Source of the DNA: CBDDEC01 sp965198045
GTDB taxonomy: Bacteria; Chloroflexota; Dehalococcoidia; UBA2979
NCBI GenBank assembly: GCA_965198045.1
Contig: CBDAOL010000012.1
Location: forward strand, 620,001-684,000
Reading direction: 5' to 3'
DNA length: 64,000 nucleotides
Shown here: positions 23,992 to 32,538 of the stretch, in pieces
Position numbering within the stretch: position 1 is the first letter of the stretch
Layout: every line of letters starts with the position of its first letter
Program-made: the position numbers and the translations under genes
Notes under the pieces: generated by a model
Databases searched by the model: none
Told to the model about the DNA's origin: nothing
What the model saw: the letters and a program-made list of their open reading frames with translations, nothing else

Positions 23992-24018
23992 CGCGACGCC
24001 GGAACGACAGAAACGAAA

Positions 24019-24046
24019 ACGCCCGGGCCGTCGCCCGGGCGTCTTG
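24019..24046 (+). terminator. Rho-independent terminator
   Basis: A 10-bp perfect stem, ACGCCCGGGC with GCCCGGGCGT, around a CGTC loop, followed by CTTG. It lies 28 bp after the HDOD-like gene. Confidence 0.8.
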
Positions 24047-24110
24047 CGTCGTACCTCGCACGTCCGGCGCGCAGCGGGGGCGCGCGTTTGTAGGACGTGA
24101 CGCCGGTGGA

Positions 24111-24235
24111 CTACCGGGCGCGGTACAGGAAACGTGCCTCGACGCTCCGGCGGAGATCGTCACGGGCCTCCCGATACTCGGGCCCCCCCAACGGCCGGTG
24201 CGCAGCAGGCCGCTGTAGTAGTGATCCAGCGGCAT
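24111..24235 (-). CDS. Very small protein, probably frameshifted at a G homopolymer
   Basis: A good ribosome-binding site (GGGAGG) precedes an ATG at 24235 reading MPLDHYYSGLLRTGRWGG. In that frame it runs on into unlikely sequence. If one G is added to the run of seven G on the minus strand (24183-24189), it continues as PEYREARDDLRRSVEARFLY and ends RAR-stop at 24111, a neat 41-residue basic peptide. The homopolymer explains the slip as a sequencing error or natural slippage. Function unknown. Confidence 0.35.
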
Positions 24236-24376
24236 CTGGCCTCCCTTCGAGCGACCCGGGCCTACACCCTTGGCCGCCCACACTCGTCCTGGATGCTCCA
24301 CCCGTGGAGAGGTCATAACGCCCGATGTCATCGAGGGTTAACGCGAGGGCTAGGTGATTCCACGAGTGACGGATGC

Positions 24377-25189
24377 TCAGGGCTGCCAGCCGCGCCGCCG
24401 TCCCCACATCAGCAGCCGCTTGAACCCGTAGAAGAACGGTTCTGCCTCGCCCAGCCGCGGCAGCACCACCTCCCGGTAGCGCTGGAGGAAGGCCTCGTAC
24501 ACCGGCGCGTCGAGGCGGTGCTGGTAGTCCGTGAGCAACGACCCTTTTACCCACTCGACCACCGCCGAGGCATCGGGCAGGACGTGCGGATAGATCCGCA
24601 CCTCGACGCGCGGTTCGCTGAAGCCGATCGCGTAGAGCTGATCGGCGTACCACTCCGGCGCCTGCACCGGATCGTCGCGCACGTAGCCCTCAAGGGCGGT
24701 CGCGAACGGCTCCTCGCGCGCCACCTCATGCGCGGTGCGGTGGGAGAGGTGGTCGAAGTTGGCGGGAATCTGCACCGCGAGCTGGCCACCGGGCGCGACG
24801 ACCGAGGCGAGTCGCGGCCACAAGGCCGGATGGTCGGGCACCCAGTGCAGCGCCGCGTTCGAGAAGACGAGGTCCCAGCTGGCCTCGGACGCGATCGACG
24901 CGTCGAGGAAGGCGTCGATATCGTGTCGCTCGAAGCGGACCCCGGCGCCGGAGTGTGCCTGCGCCGCCTCAAGCATCGCCGCGGCGCGCTCAACGCCGAG
25001 CGTCTCCGCCGCGCCCAGTTCGCCGTCGAGCCAGGCCGTCAGCGCACCGGTGCCGCTGCCGAGATCGACGATGTGCATGCCCTCGCGCGGCTCGACCATC
25101 GCGGCGAGGTCGTAGAACGGCTGTGAGCGCTGCTCGCGGAACCGCTCGTACTGCTGCGGGTCCCAGCCCTGCGAAGCATCGGTGGTCAT
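24377..25189 (-). CDS. tam: Trans-aconitate 2-methyltransferase family protein
   Basis: A 270-residue class I methyltransferase with the hallmarks of Tam. These are GWDPQQYERFREQRSQPFYDLAAM at the start, motif I VDLGSGTGALTAWL, the acidic LGVERAAAML, SNAALHWVPDHPALWPRL and VQIPANFDHLSHRTAHEVA. Tam methylates trans-aconitate, an inhibitor arising from the citrate cycle intermediate cis-aconitate, using S-adenosylmethionine in the cytoplasm. The ATG at 25189 follows GAGGGG at 6 bp; a GTG two codons earlier is also possible. Monogenic, and divergent from the acyl-CoA synthetase gene. Confidence 0.85.
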   Translation of the reverse strand: MTTDASQGWDPQQYERFREQRSQPFYDLAAMVEPREGMHIVDLGSGTGALTAWLDGELGAAETLGVERAAAMLEAAQAHSGAGVRFERHDIDAFLDASIASEASWDLVFSNAALHWVPDHPALWPRLASVVAPGGQLAVQIPANFDHLSHRTAHEVAREEPFATALEGYVRDDPVQAPEWYADQLYAIGFSEPRVEVRIYPHVLPDASAVVEWVKGSLLTDYQHRLDAPVYEAFLQRYREVVLPRLGEAEPFFYGFKRLLMWGRRRGWQP

Positions 25190-25298
25190 GCACACCCCTC
25201 GGCGACGCTAGCACGTCACGAGGGGCCGCCTACAATGGCGACCGACCGACGATCTCGACGCGCAGCGCGCGCGACCGCCGCAGCGGCGTGCAGCCGGA

Positions 25299-26777
25299 GT
25301 GCCCGTGACCGACCACCCGCTCGAACCGATCTTCCACCCTCGTGCCGTCGCGCTGGTGGGCGTTTCCTCGAGGCCACAGGGCATGTCCGCAGGCTTCCTC
25401 ACCTCGCTCCTCGAGCAGGACTTCCAGCGGGATCACGGGCTCTACCCGATCAACCCGAAGATGACGGAGGTCGCGGGCCTGCCCTGCTACCCATCCCTGC
25501 TCGACACGCCAGATCCCGTCGATCACGTGATCTCGCTGGTCCCCGCGCCGGCGGTGCCGGGGCTGGTCGACCAGTGCCTGGAGAAGGGCATCCGCTCGAT
25601 CCACTTCTTCACCGCCGGCTTCTCCGAGACGGGGGACCCTGACCTGACGGCCATGGAGCGCGACTTCGTGGGACGCCTGACCGGCGCTGGTATCCGCGTG
25701 ATTGGGCCCAACTGCATGGGGCTCTACGTGCCGAAGGAAGGGCTCGCCTTCATGGGCGGCTTCCCCACCGAACCCGGCAACGTGATGTTGATCTCGCAGT
25801 CCGGCGCCAATGCCGGGGACGTGATCCACGGTCTCGCTCGCCGCGGGGTGCGCTTCTCGAAGGCCATCTCCTACGGGAACGGCGCCGACCTGCAATCTCA
25901 CGACTTCTTCGATTACGCCGCCGAGGATCCCGACACGGCGGTGGTGACGGCCTACGTGGAGGGCGTGAAGGACGGTCGCAAGTTCTTCGAGGCGGTGCAG
26001 CGCTGCGCCGCACGCAAGCCCGTGATCATCCTCAAGGGCGGGCTCACCGGCGCCGGCGCGCGCGCCGCCAACTCGCACACGGGCTCGCTCGCCGGCTCGC
26101 GCGACATCTTCGAGGCGCTCTGTCGCCAGACCGGGGCGATCCGCGCCGACAGCATGGACGAGTTGCACGACCTCGTCGTCGCTGTCAGCACCAGCACGCG
26201 CCGCGTCGAGGGCACCGGCGTTGGACTCGTCGGCGGCGGCGGAGGCATCGCCGTGCTCTCCGCCGACGCGATCGCCGCCGAGGGCCTCGACGTCCCGCCC
26301 ATGCCCGAGGCGACGAAGGAGCGGCTGCGCGAATACGTGCCGATCGCCGGGACCAGTATCAACAACCCGATCGACATCAACACGGGCGGCGACACCTTGC
26401 AGCCGACCCTTCGCCTCGTGGCCGAGGCCCCTCCGATCGATGTCGTCTTCACCTCGCCGGGCTTCGGCCGCTTCGGTCCCGGGCCGAGCGGCGAGGAGGA
26501 GGCGGACGAGCTGCCGGCGGATGAACGCCGCGAGCGGCACCACAAGCAGGCGGCGGAGGCGGCCCAGCAGATCCTGGAGTTGCAGGACGAGACCGGCGTC
26601 CCGTTCGTCGGGCTGCTGCGCTCGCGCGGCGGCGCGAGCGACCTGCTCGACGAGTTCGCCGTCGCCGCCTACCGGCGGGGCATCGGCGTCTATCCCTCGA
26701 TCCACCGCGCGGCCCGCGCCGTGTCACTGATCCGCCGCTGGCGCGCCCGCCGCGAGGGCCTGCCCGCGCTCTTTTAG
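25299..26777 (+). CDS. ADP-forming acyl-CoA synthetase, CoA-binding (alpha) type
   Basis: A 492-residue protein with the domains of an NDP-forming acetate/acyl-CoA ligase alpha unit. The CoA-binding Rossmann domain (about 8-140) contains HPRAVALVGVSSRPQGMSAG. A succinyl-CoA-ligase-like domain follows, with GPNCMGLYVP and ISQSGANAGDVIHG. SHTGSLAGSRDIFEALC near residue 262 carries the phospho-accepting His. No ATP-grasp (beta) domain is fused or adjacent, so a partner must lie elsewhere, or this is a stand-alone acyl-CoA binding homologue. Start GTG 25299, with GTG 25305 as alternative. Followed 7 bp later by the pterin-binding gene. Confidence 0.85.
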   Translation: MPVTDHPLEPIFHPRAVALVGVSSRPQGMSAGFLTSLLEQDFQRDHGLYPINPKMTEVAGLPCYPSLLDTPDPVDHVISLVPAPAVPGLVDQCLEKGIRSIHFFTAGFSETGDPDLTAMERDFVGRLTGAGIRVIGPNCMGLYVPKEGLAFMGGFPTEPGNVMLISQSGANAGDVIHGLARRGVRFSKAISYGNGADLQSHDFFDYAAEDPDTAVVTAYVEGVKDGRKFFEAVQRCAARKPVIILKGGLTGAGARAANSHTGSLAGSRDIFEALCRQTGAIRADSMDELHDLVVAVSTSTRRVEGTGVGLVGGGGGIAVLSADAIAAEGLDVPPMPEATKERLREYVPIAGTSINNPIDINTGGDTLQPTLRLVAEAPPIDVVFTSPGFGRFGPGPSGEEEADELPADERRERHHKQAAEAAQQILELQDETGVPFVGLLRSRGGASDLLDEFAVAAYRRGIGVYPSIHRAARAVSLIRRWRARREGLPALF

Positions 26778-26784
26778 CGCGGCG

Positions 26785-27693
26785 ATGGAGCTGATCGAGC
26801 AGTCGCGCCAGCTGTTCCGTGGCGAGCTGGCCAGCGCCATCGCACGCCGGGGCCCCGCGCCCCTGGTCGAACACGCTCGCGCACGACTCGACGCCGGCGC
26901 CGACGCGATCGATGTCAATGCGGGCGTCGAGGGCGACGCACACGGACTGTTCTGGGCGCTCACGCACCTCCGCCGAGCGCTCCCCGGCACTCCGCTCTTC
27001 CTCGATGGGCCGGGCCCCGCCACGCTCGCGGTGACGCTCGAGCTCTGCGAGCGCGAGGGAGTACACGGCCCGCTGGTCGCGAACGCGCTACCGGTGGGCG
27101 CCGAGCCGACCGCGGACGAGGCCTCGGCGCGGACGGCGCTGCTGCGCGCCGTCGCCCGCGCCCGCGCCGGGCTCGTGATTTCGCCGCGCGGAGCCGACAG
27201 CGACGATCCGAAGGCGGACGCCGCGATCTTCCGGGCCGCTCTCGACGCGGCGCTGGAGGCCCGCGATGCCGGTGTGCGCGAAACGATCTACCTCGATGCG
27301 CTTGCGTGGCCAGCCGCAACGGACGCGGCTCGGGCGCGGCGCGCCCTGCGCCTGCTCCGCGCCTGGCGCAGCGTCGAGGGCGTCACGCCGCTGGTGGCCG
27401 TCGACAACGTGACGGCCGGTCTCGATGGCGAGATGCGCGGCGCCATGCGCCGTCTCTTCGCTGCGGCCGCGATCGGGGCCGGCGCCGGCGCGCTGATCGT
27501 GCCCTGCGACGATCGAGCCCTGCTCCACACGATCGAGGAGCAGCGCTCTACGGACATCGCCGAGTCGGACGACTGGCTCACCCAGGTCGCCGCCGCCGCG
27601 CACGAAGGACGCGCGCTGGCCTCGACGCCCGCGCCAGCGGAGGAGTTCCGATCCGCCGCGGCGCTGCTGTTCGGCCAGCCGCTCGCGCGCTAG
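26785..27693 (+). CDS. Pterin-binding methyltransferase/DHPS-like protein
   Basis: A 302-residue TIM-barrel protein with ARARLDAGADAIDVNAG near residue 32. This is the signature of the pterin-binding superfamily that includes dihydropteroate synthase and methyltetrahydrofolate:corrinoid methyltransferases. LFLDGPGPATLAVTLELCE and TPLVAVDNVTAGL continue the barrel. The DVN rather than DIGGEST motif favours the methyltransferase branch. No corrinoid protein is adjacent, so its methyl acceptor is unknown, and some conserved barrel residues look degenerate. It is translated close behind the acyl-CoA synthetase. Its last 4 bases overlap the end of convergent mutL. Confidence 0.7.
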   Translation: MELIEQSRQLFRGELASAIARRGPAPLVEHARARLDAGADAIDVNAGVEGDAHGLFWALTHLRRALPGTPLFLDGPGPATLAVTLELCEREGVHGPLVANALPVGAEPTADEASARTALLRAVARARAGLVISPRGADSDDPKADAAIFRAALDAALEARDAGVRETIYLDALAWPAATDAARARRALRLLRAWRSVEGVTPLVAVDNVTAGLDGEMRGAMRRLFAAAAIGAGAGALIVPCDDRALLHTIEEQRSTDIAESDDWLTQVAAAAHEGRALASTPAPAEEFRSAAALLFGQPLAR

Positions 27694-29501
27694 CGGCGAC
27701 CGAACGACCGTTCGAGCTGATCGCTGCTGAGATGCAGCGTGGTCGGTCGGCCATGCGGACAGGTGTGTGGCGCCGCGCAGTCCTCGAGGTCTCTCAGCAA
27801 CGCGCGTTGCTGCTCGGCGTCGAGGCGGTCCCCGGCCATGACGGCGGCGCGGCACGCGAGCGTGGCAACGGCGCGGTCGGGGCCGGTCAGTCGCTCCTCC
27901 GCCAGCAACTGGTCGAGGTACTCCTGCAGCGCCCGCGCTGGGTCGCGACGTTCGAGCGCGACCGGCACGGCGCGCAGCAGCACGGCCCCGCCGTCCGCTG
28001 CGTCGATCGACCAGCCGAGGTCCGCCAGCACCTCGCGCTGCTCGTCCACGAGCGCCGCCAACGGTCCGCCGAGGTCGACCACGACGGTTTCGAGCAGCGG
28101 CTGTGCGGCGACGACTCGTGCCTCGCGCGCGGCGGCGAATCGCTCATAGAGCACCCGTTCGTGCGCAGCGTGCTGGTCGACGAGCACCAGCCCATCCGGC
28201 GACTCGGCCACGAGGTAGGTCGAGTCGAACTGTCCGAGCGACCGCAGCGCCGGCAGCCGCTCCGCCAGCGGCAGCTCCGCGCCCCCGTTCGGGGTTGCCT
28301 GTGCGTCCGGCGTCGCCTCGAACGGCACGCCCGCGGGCGCACCGGCCTCGGTCAGCACGCGCCGGCGCGCCGCCTCGGGCGTCTCCGACGTTTCGAGGGC
28401 CTCGACGCCGGGGAACGCCGGCGCCTGCGGCGTCGAGGCACCGTCGAGGGCCGCCGCCACGGCTCGCGTCACCGCGCTGAACACCGCGCGCTCGTGGCGG
28501 AAGCGCACCTCCGCCTTCGTGGGGTGCACATTGACGTCGACCTGCTCGGGCGGCACCGCGAGGCGCAGCACGCCGCCGGGATGGCGACCCGCGGGCAGCC
28601 GGCCCTCGAACGCCCGCTCCACCGCGAACGTCAGCTCGCGCGCGCGGATGGCGCGGCCGTTGGCGATCAGGTGCAGATAGCGGCGGTGGGCGCGATGGAG
28701 ATGCGGCGGGCTGATCAGCCCCTCCACCTCGACGCGCGCCTCCCCCTCGTCGTCCCACCACAGCAGCGGCGGCACCTCGACGAGCGGGTCGGCGAAGGCG
28801 CGTCCGTGCACAGCCGCCATCGCCTCGCGGAGCGCGGTCGCGTCCGGGACGCCCTCGATCGCTCCCGGCGCGTCGAGCGCCACGCGACCGTCGGCGGTCA
28901 CGCGGAAGGCGATCGTGGGATAGGCCAGGGCCAGCTCCGCCACCACGCGCACGGCGGCCGTCGCCTCGGCGCGTGCCGATCGCAGGAAGCGGCGTCGCGC
29001 CGGCAGCGAGGCGAACAGGTCGCGCACGTCGATGCGGGTGCCCTCGCCGGCGGCGGCGCTGCCCTGCCGCACGAGCCGTCCGCCGCGCAGCCGCACAGAG
29101 GCGGCCGCGCCCTGCGCGGTCGGTCGCGTCACGAGGTCCACATCCGCCGCCGCGGCCACGGCGGCCAGCGCCTCGCCACGGAAGCCCAGCGTGCCGATCG
29201 CGAACAGCTCCTCGGCGGAGCGCAGCTTGCTCGTCGCGTGGCGCTCGAAGGCGTCGGCCAGCTGCTCGGGCGGGATGCCGCGGCCGTCGTCGTGGACCTG
29301 GATGCGGTCGATACCGCCACCCTCGAGCAGCACCTCGACGTGCCGTGCGCCAGCGTCCACGGCGTTCTCGACCAGCTCCTTAACCACACTGGCCGGCCGC
29401 TCGATCACCTCGCCGGCGGCGATCCGGTTCGCCACCTCCGGCGGCAGCACCTGGATGCGCGACGACGCCGCCTCGAGGCTGTGGCGCAGCTCGGTGGCCA
29501 C
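27690..29501 (-). CDS. mutL: DNA mismatch repair protein MutL
   Basis: A 603-residue protein. The GHKL ATPase domain shows VANRIAAGEVIERPASVVKELVENAVDAGA, DDGRGIP, HATSKLRSAEEL and GTLGFRGEAL. The C-terminal domain carries VDQHAAHERVLYERF, the DQHA(X)2E(X)4E metal site, and CPHGRPTTLHL. MutL here should therefore be a nicking endonuclease, as in bacteria without MutH. The linker (about 330-420) is Ala/Pro-rich. It lies 2 bp downstream of mutS on the same strand, so the two are cotranscribed. Confidence 0.95.
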   Translation of the reverse strand: MATELRHSLEAASSRIQVLPPEVANRIAAGEVIERPASVVKELVENAVDAGARHVEVLLEGGGIDRIQVHDDGRGIPPEQLADAFERHATSKLRSAEELFAIGTLGFRGEALAAVAAAADVDLVTRPTAQGAAASVRLRGGRLVRQGSAAAGEGTRIDVRDLFASLPARRRFLRSARAEATAAVRVVAELALAYPTIAFRVTADGRVALDAPGAIEGVPDATALREAMAAVHGRAFADPLVEVPPLLWWDDEGEARVEVEGLISPPHLHRAHRRYLHLIANGRAIRARELTFAVERAFEGRLPAGRHPGGVLRLAVPPEQVDVNVHPTKAEVRFRHERAVFSAVTRAVAAALDGASTPQAPAFPGVEALETSETPEAARRRVLTEAGAPAGVPFEATPDAQATPNGGAELPLAERLPALRSLGQFDSTYLVAESPDGLVLVDQHAAHERVLYERFAAAREARVVAAQPLLETVVVDLGGPLAALVDEQREVLADLGWSIDAADGGAVLLRAVPVALERRDPARALQEYLDQLLAEERLTGPDRAVATLACRAAVMAGDRLDAEQQRALLRDLEDCAAPHTCPHGRPTTLHLSSDQLERSFGRR

Positions 29502-29503
29502 GC

Positions 29504-32200
29504 TCAGTGCTCCAATGCCAGGCGCTCGCGCGCGCGGCGTCGCAGTTCGTAGAGCTGCTGCAACGCGTCGAGAGGCGTCAATCCGTCCGGGTCGAGTGCG
29601 GCCAGTTCCGCCCAGAGCCCATCCGGCGGCACGCTGCCGTCGGCCACCGCGATCGCCAGCAGCGGCAGCTGCGGGCTGGCGTCGCTCACCCCGCCCCCGA
29701 CCGCAGGCGCAGCCTCGAGGCTGGCCAGCAGCTCTCGCGCTCGCGCCACGACCGCGCGCGGCAGGCCGGCCAGCGCGGCCACGTGCACGCCGTAGGAGCG
29801 GTCCGCCGCGCCCTCCACGATCTCGTGCAGGAACACGAGCTCACGGCCCTCGGGCCCACGCTCCTCGCGGACCGCGACCGAGCGGTTGGCGATGCGCGGC
29901 AGCGTCCGCGCCAGCTGCGTCAGTTCCTGGTAGTGCGTGGCAAAGAGCGTGAGCGGCGTGCCGCCCGGGCGGTGATGCAGGTGTTCGACGACCGCCTGGG
30001 CGATCGCCAGCCCGTCGTAGGTCGAGGTGCCCCGCCCGACCTCGTCGAGGATCACCAACGAGCGCTCGGTCGCGTGGTGCAGGATCGTGGCCGTCTCCAG
30101 CATCTCGACCATGAACGTCGATTGCCCGGCGGCAATGTCGTCCTGGGCGCCGACGCGCGAGAAAATGCCGTCGCAGACGCCGAGCCGTGCGCTGCGCGCG
30201 GGCACGAACGATCCGCACTGGGCCAGCAGCACGATCAGCGCCGTCTGTCGCAGGTAGGTCGATTTGCCGGCCATGTTCGGGCCGGTCAGGACCACGAGGT
30301 CGGGGCCATCCGCACCGCCGAGGTGTGCGTCGTTGGGCACGAAGGCGCCGCGCTCCAGGCGCGTCTCCACGACCGGATGCCGGCCGCCCTCGATCGCCAG
30401 GCCGGGCGTCTCCTCGATCGTGGGCTCGACGAACTGGCGTTCCGCCGCCAGCGCTGCGAATGCACTCGCGACGTCGAGCTGGGCCACGCCACCCGCCGCC
30501 CGCTCGATCGCGCGACCGGCCGCGCAGAGCTGGTCGGCCAGCCGCGCGAGCACGCTCCGCTCCGCCGAGGCGAGTCGATCGGCCGCGCCGAGGATCTCCA
30601 CCTCGAGGTCGCTCAACGGTCCGAAGCGATAACGCTGGCTGTTGGCCAACGTCTGCCGCGGCTCATAGTCCTCCGGCATGCGCGCGGCCTGCGCGCGCGG
30701 GCACTCGAGGTAGTAGCCGAAGACGCGGTGGTAGCCGACCTTGAGTGAGGCCACCCCGGTGCGCTCCCGCTCGCCGGCCTCGAGCACGGCCAGCGCCTCG
30801 CGCGCCCCACCCGACAGGCCGCGCAGCCGGTCGACCTCGGCATCGACGCCAGCGGCGACGGTCGGCGCATCGCCAATCTCCGCCGGCGGATCCTCGACGA
30901 TCGCAGCGACCACCGCGCTCGCCGTCTCCTCGAGCCCGCCGAGTTCGCTCGCGAGCGCCTCGATCGGGTCGCCCGAGGCGTCGCGCGCGGCAGTCTCGCG
31001 CAGTGGAGTCTCACGCAGTGGAGTCTCACGCAGTGGAGTCTCGCGCGCCGCTGCCTGCAGCGCCGGCAGCCGGGCGAGCCCGCGGGCCAGCTGCGCCAGC
31101 TGCCGCGCCGGCGCGCGGCCGGAGCGCACGCGGCCGAGCAGACGTTCGATATCGGGCATGCCGCGCAACTCCGCTCGCAGCCGCTCCCGCGCCGCGGGCG
31201 CCGCCTGGAACGCCGCCACCTCGTCGAGACGCGCGCGGATCGGCGCGGCGCGACGCAGCGGCCGTCCGAGGCGGGCGCGCAGCAGCCGTGCGCCGAGCGC
31301 TGTCAGGGTGCGGTCGACCGCCTCCACGAGGGAACCCTCGCCGCGCATGCCGCTGAAGAGCTCGAGGCTGCGGCGGGTCTGCGGGTCGAGTGGCATCACA
31401 TCGGCCGGTCGCAGCACGCGCGGCGGTCGCAGGTGCGGCAGCGCCGCCGGCCATTGCCGTTCCAGCGCGGCGACGATTGCTCCCGCCGCGCCCAGCGCCG
31501 GCTCCTGCCCGGCCACCCCGAACGCCTCGAGGCTGGCCACGCCGAGCAGCTCGCAGAGCACCTCCGCCGCGGGCTCCGCGCGGAACTCGCGCTCGGGCCG
31601 TCGCGTCTCCAGCGGGGCCGGATCGAGCCCTCGAGGCAGTGCGGCAGCGTCGCTCTCGGCCAGCAGGAGCTCCCGCGGCCGCAGCCGCGCCAGCTCGCCG
31701 GGCAGTGCCGCCGGGTCAATCAGCTGCAGTTCCAGCTCACCCGTGGTCACGTCGCATGCGGCCAGGCCCCGGCGCGCCTCGCCGGCCACGCCGATGGTCG
31801 GCGCGAGCGCGACGAGCCAGTTGTGGTCACGCGCCTCCAGCAGCGATCCCGCGTCGACGGTGCCGGGCGTGACCACGCGTGTCACGCGCCGCTCGACCAG
31901 GCCCTTCGGCCCGCCCTGCGAGGGCGGCAGGCTCGTCTGCTCGCAGATCGCCACGCGGTGCCCCGCGCTCACCAGCTGGTCCAGGTAGCGCTCCAGCTGG
32001 TGGTGCGGCACGCCGGCGAGTGGGATCCGCCCCTCGCCCCGGCCCATCGGTCTTGAGGTGAGTGCGATGCCGAGCACATCCGCGGCCAGCTTGGCGTCAT
32101 CGTCGAACGTCTCGTAGAAGTCGCCCATGCGGAACAGCAGCACCGCATCGGAGTACTGCTGCTTGAGGTCGAGATACTGCTGGCGCGCCGGCGTGCTCAG
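29504..32200 (-). CDS. mutS: DNA mismatch repair protein MutS
   Basis: A 898-residue mismatch-recognition ATPase. The N-terminal RMGDFYETFDDDA contains the Phe-x-Glu mismatch-binding motif. The C-terminal ATPase has LTGPNMAGKSTYLRQTA (Walker A), ILDEVGRGTSTYDGLAIA and LFATHYQELT. Conserved sequence RQQYLDLKQQYSDAVLLFRMGD begins upstream of the first GTG (32143), but no ATG, GTG or TTG exists in this frame further up. A CTG at 32200 behind GGGAA is the likely start, or the true start is lost. A 15-bp tandem repeat encodes three RETPL units in the core domain. Confidence 0.92.
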   Translation of the reverse strand: MSTPARQQYLDLKQQYSDAVLLFRMGDFYETFDDDAKLAADVLGIALTSRPMGRGEGRIPLAGVPHHQLERYLDQLVSAGHRVAICEQTSLPPSQGGPKGLVERRVTRVVTPGTVDAGSLLEARDHNWLVALAPTIGVAGEARRGLAACDVTTGELELQLIDPAALPGELARLRPRELLLAESDAAALPRGLDPAPLETRRPEREFRAEPAAEVLCELLGVASLEAFGVAGQEPALGAAGAIVAALERQWPAALPHLRPPRVLRPADVMPLDPQTRRSLELFSGMRGEGSLVEAVDRTLTALGARLLRARLGRPLRRAAPIRARLDEVAAFQAAPAARERLRAELRGMPDIERLLGRVRSGRAPARQLAQLARGLARLPALQAAARETPLRETPLRETPLRETAARDASGDPIEALASELGGLEETASAVVAAIVEDPPAEIGDAPTVAAGVDAEVDRLRGLSGGAREALAVLEAGERERTGVASLKVGYHRVFGYYLECPRAQAARMPEDYEPRQTLANSQRYRFGPLSDLEVEILGAADRLASAERSVLARLADQLCAAGRAIERAAGGVAQLDVASAFAALAAERQFVEPTIEETPGLAIEGGRHPVVETRLERGAFVPNDAHLGGADGPDLVVLTGPNMAGKSTYLRQTALIVLLAQCGSFVPARSARLGVCDGIFSRVGAQDDIAAGQSTFMVEMLETATILHHATERSLVILDEVGRGTSTYDGLAIAQAVVEHLHHRPGGTPLTLFATHYQELTQLARTLPRIANRSVAVREERGPEGRELVFLHEIVEGAADRSYGVHVAALAGLPRAVVARARELLASLEAAPAVGGGVSDASPQLPLLAIAVADGSVPPDGLWAELAALDPDGLTPLDALQQLYELRRRARERLALEH
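30993..31046. repeat. 15-bp tandem repeat (3.6 units) inside mutS
   Basis: Units of GTCTCRCGCAGTGGA at 30993, 31008 and 31023, then a partial copy from 31038. On the coding strand they give RETPL-RETPL-RETPL-RETA. The near-identity of copies in a GC-rich gene with otherwise varied codons points to recent expansion. Unit number can change in frame. Confidence 0.9.
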
Positions 32201-32331
32201 CGTAGGTTCCCGTGCGCGGGGAGCGCTGGACTGGACCTGCGGCCGCGCGTTGGGGGCGCCCGGCCGGGACCGCCTCAGTGTACCGCCTGCTCCGACCGCT
32301 GGCGGCCCGCCGGTGGCCCGCTGGCGGACCG

Positions 32332-32514
32332 CTAGCCGACGCTGCTGGCCGGGTCGTCCTCGAAGGCGACGAGCAGCGCCGCGCCGAGGGCGGCGATCAG
32401 GCCGATCGGCTTGGCGATGCTGCAGGGCGCGAGGCCGGTCGCGCAGGCGCCCAGGGCGAAGGCGGCGATCGCCGCCGGGATCAGCCAGGTGCGGTGAGCC
32501 AGCGGTAGCGGCAT
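32332..32514 (-). CDS. Small two-helix membrane protein
   Basis: A 60-residue protein with a very strong GGAGGAG site before its ATG. Two hydrophobic segments (LIPAAIAAFALGACATGLA and PIGLIAALGAALLVAFE) flank a short loop PCSIAKP, with an acidic end. No family is recognised. It begins 24 bp after the NuoF-like gene on the same strand, so it may be a membrane partner or simply a cotranscribed gene. Confidence 0.65.
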   Translation of the reverse strand: MPLPLAHRTWLIPAAIAAFALGACATGLAPCSIAKPIGLIAALGAALLVAFEDDPASSVG

Positions 32515-32538
32515 CGGGCGCTCCTCCGTCGTCGTAGC

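Noticed and set aside
27306..29552. 748-codon open frame on the plus strand
   Set aside because: Antisense to mutL and overlapping the pterin-binding gene in another frame; Arg/His-rich with no domain.
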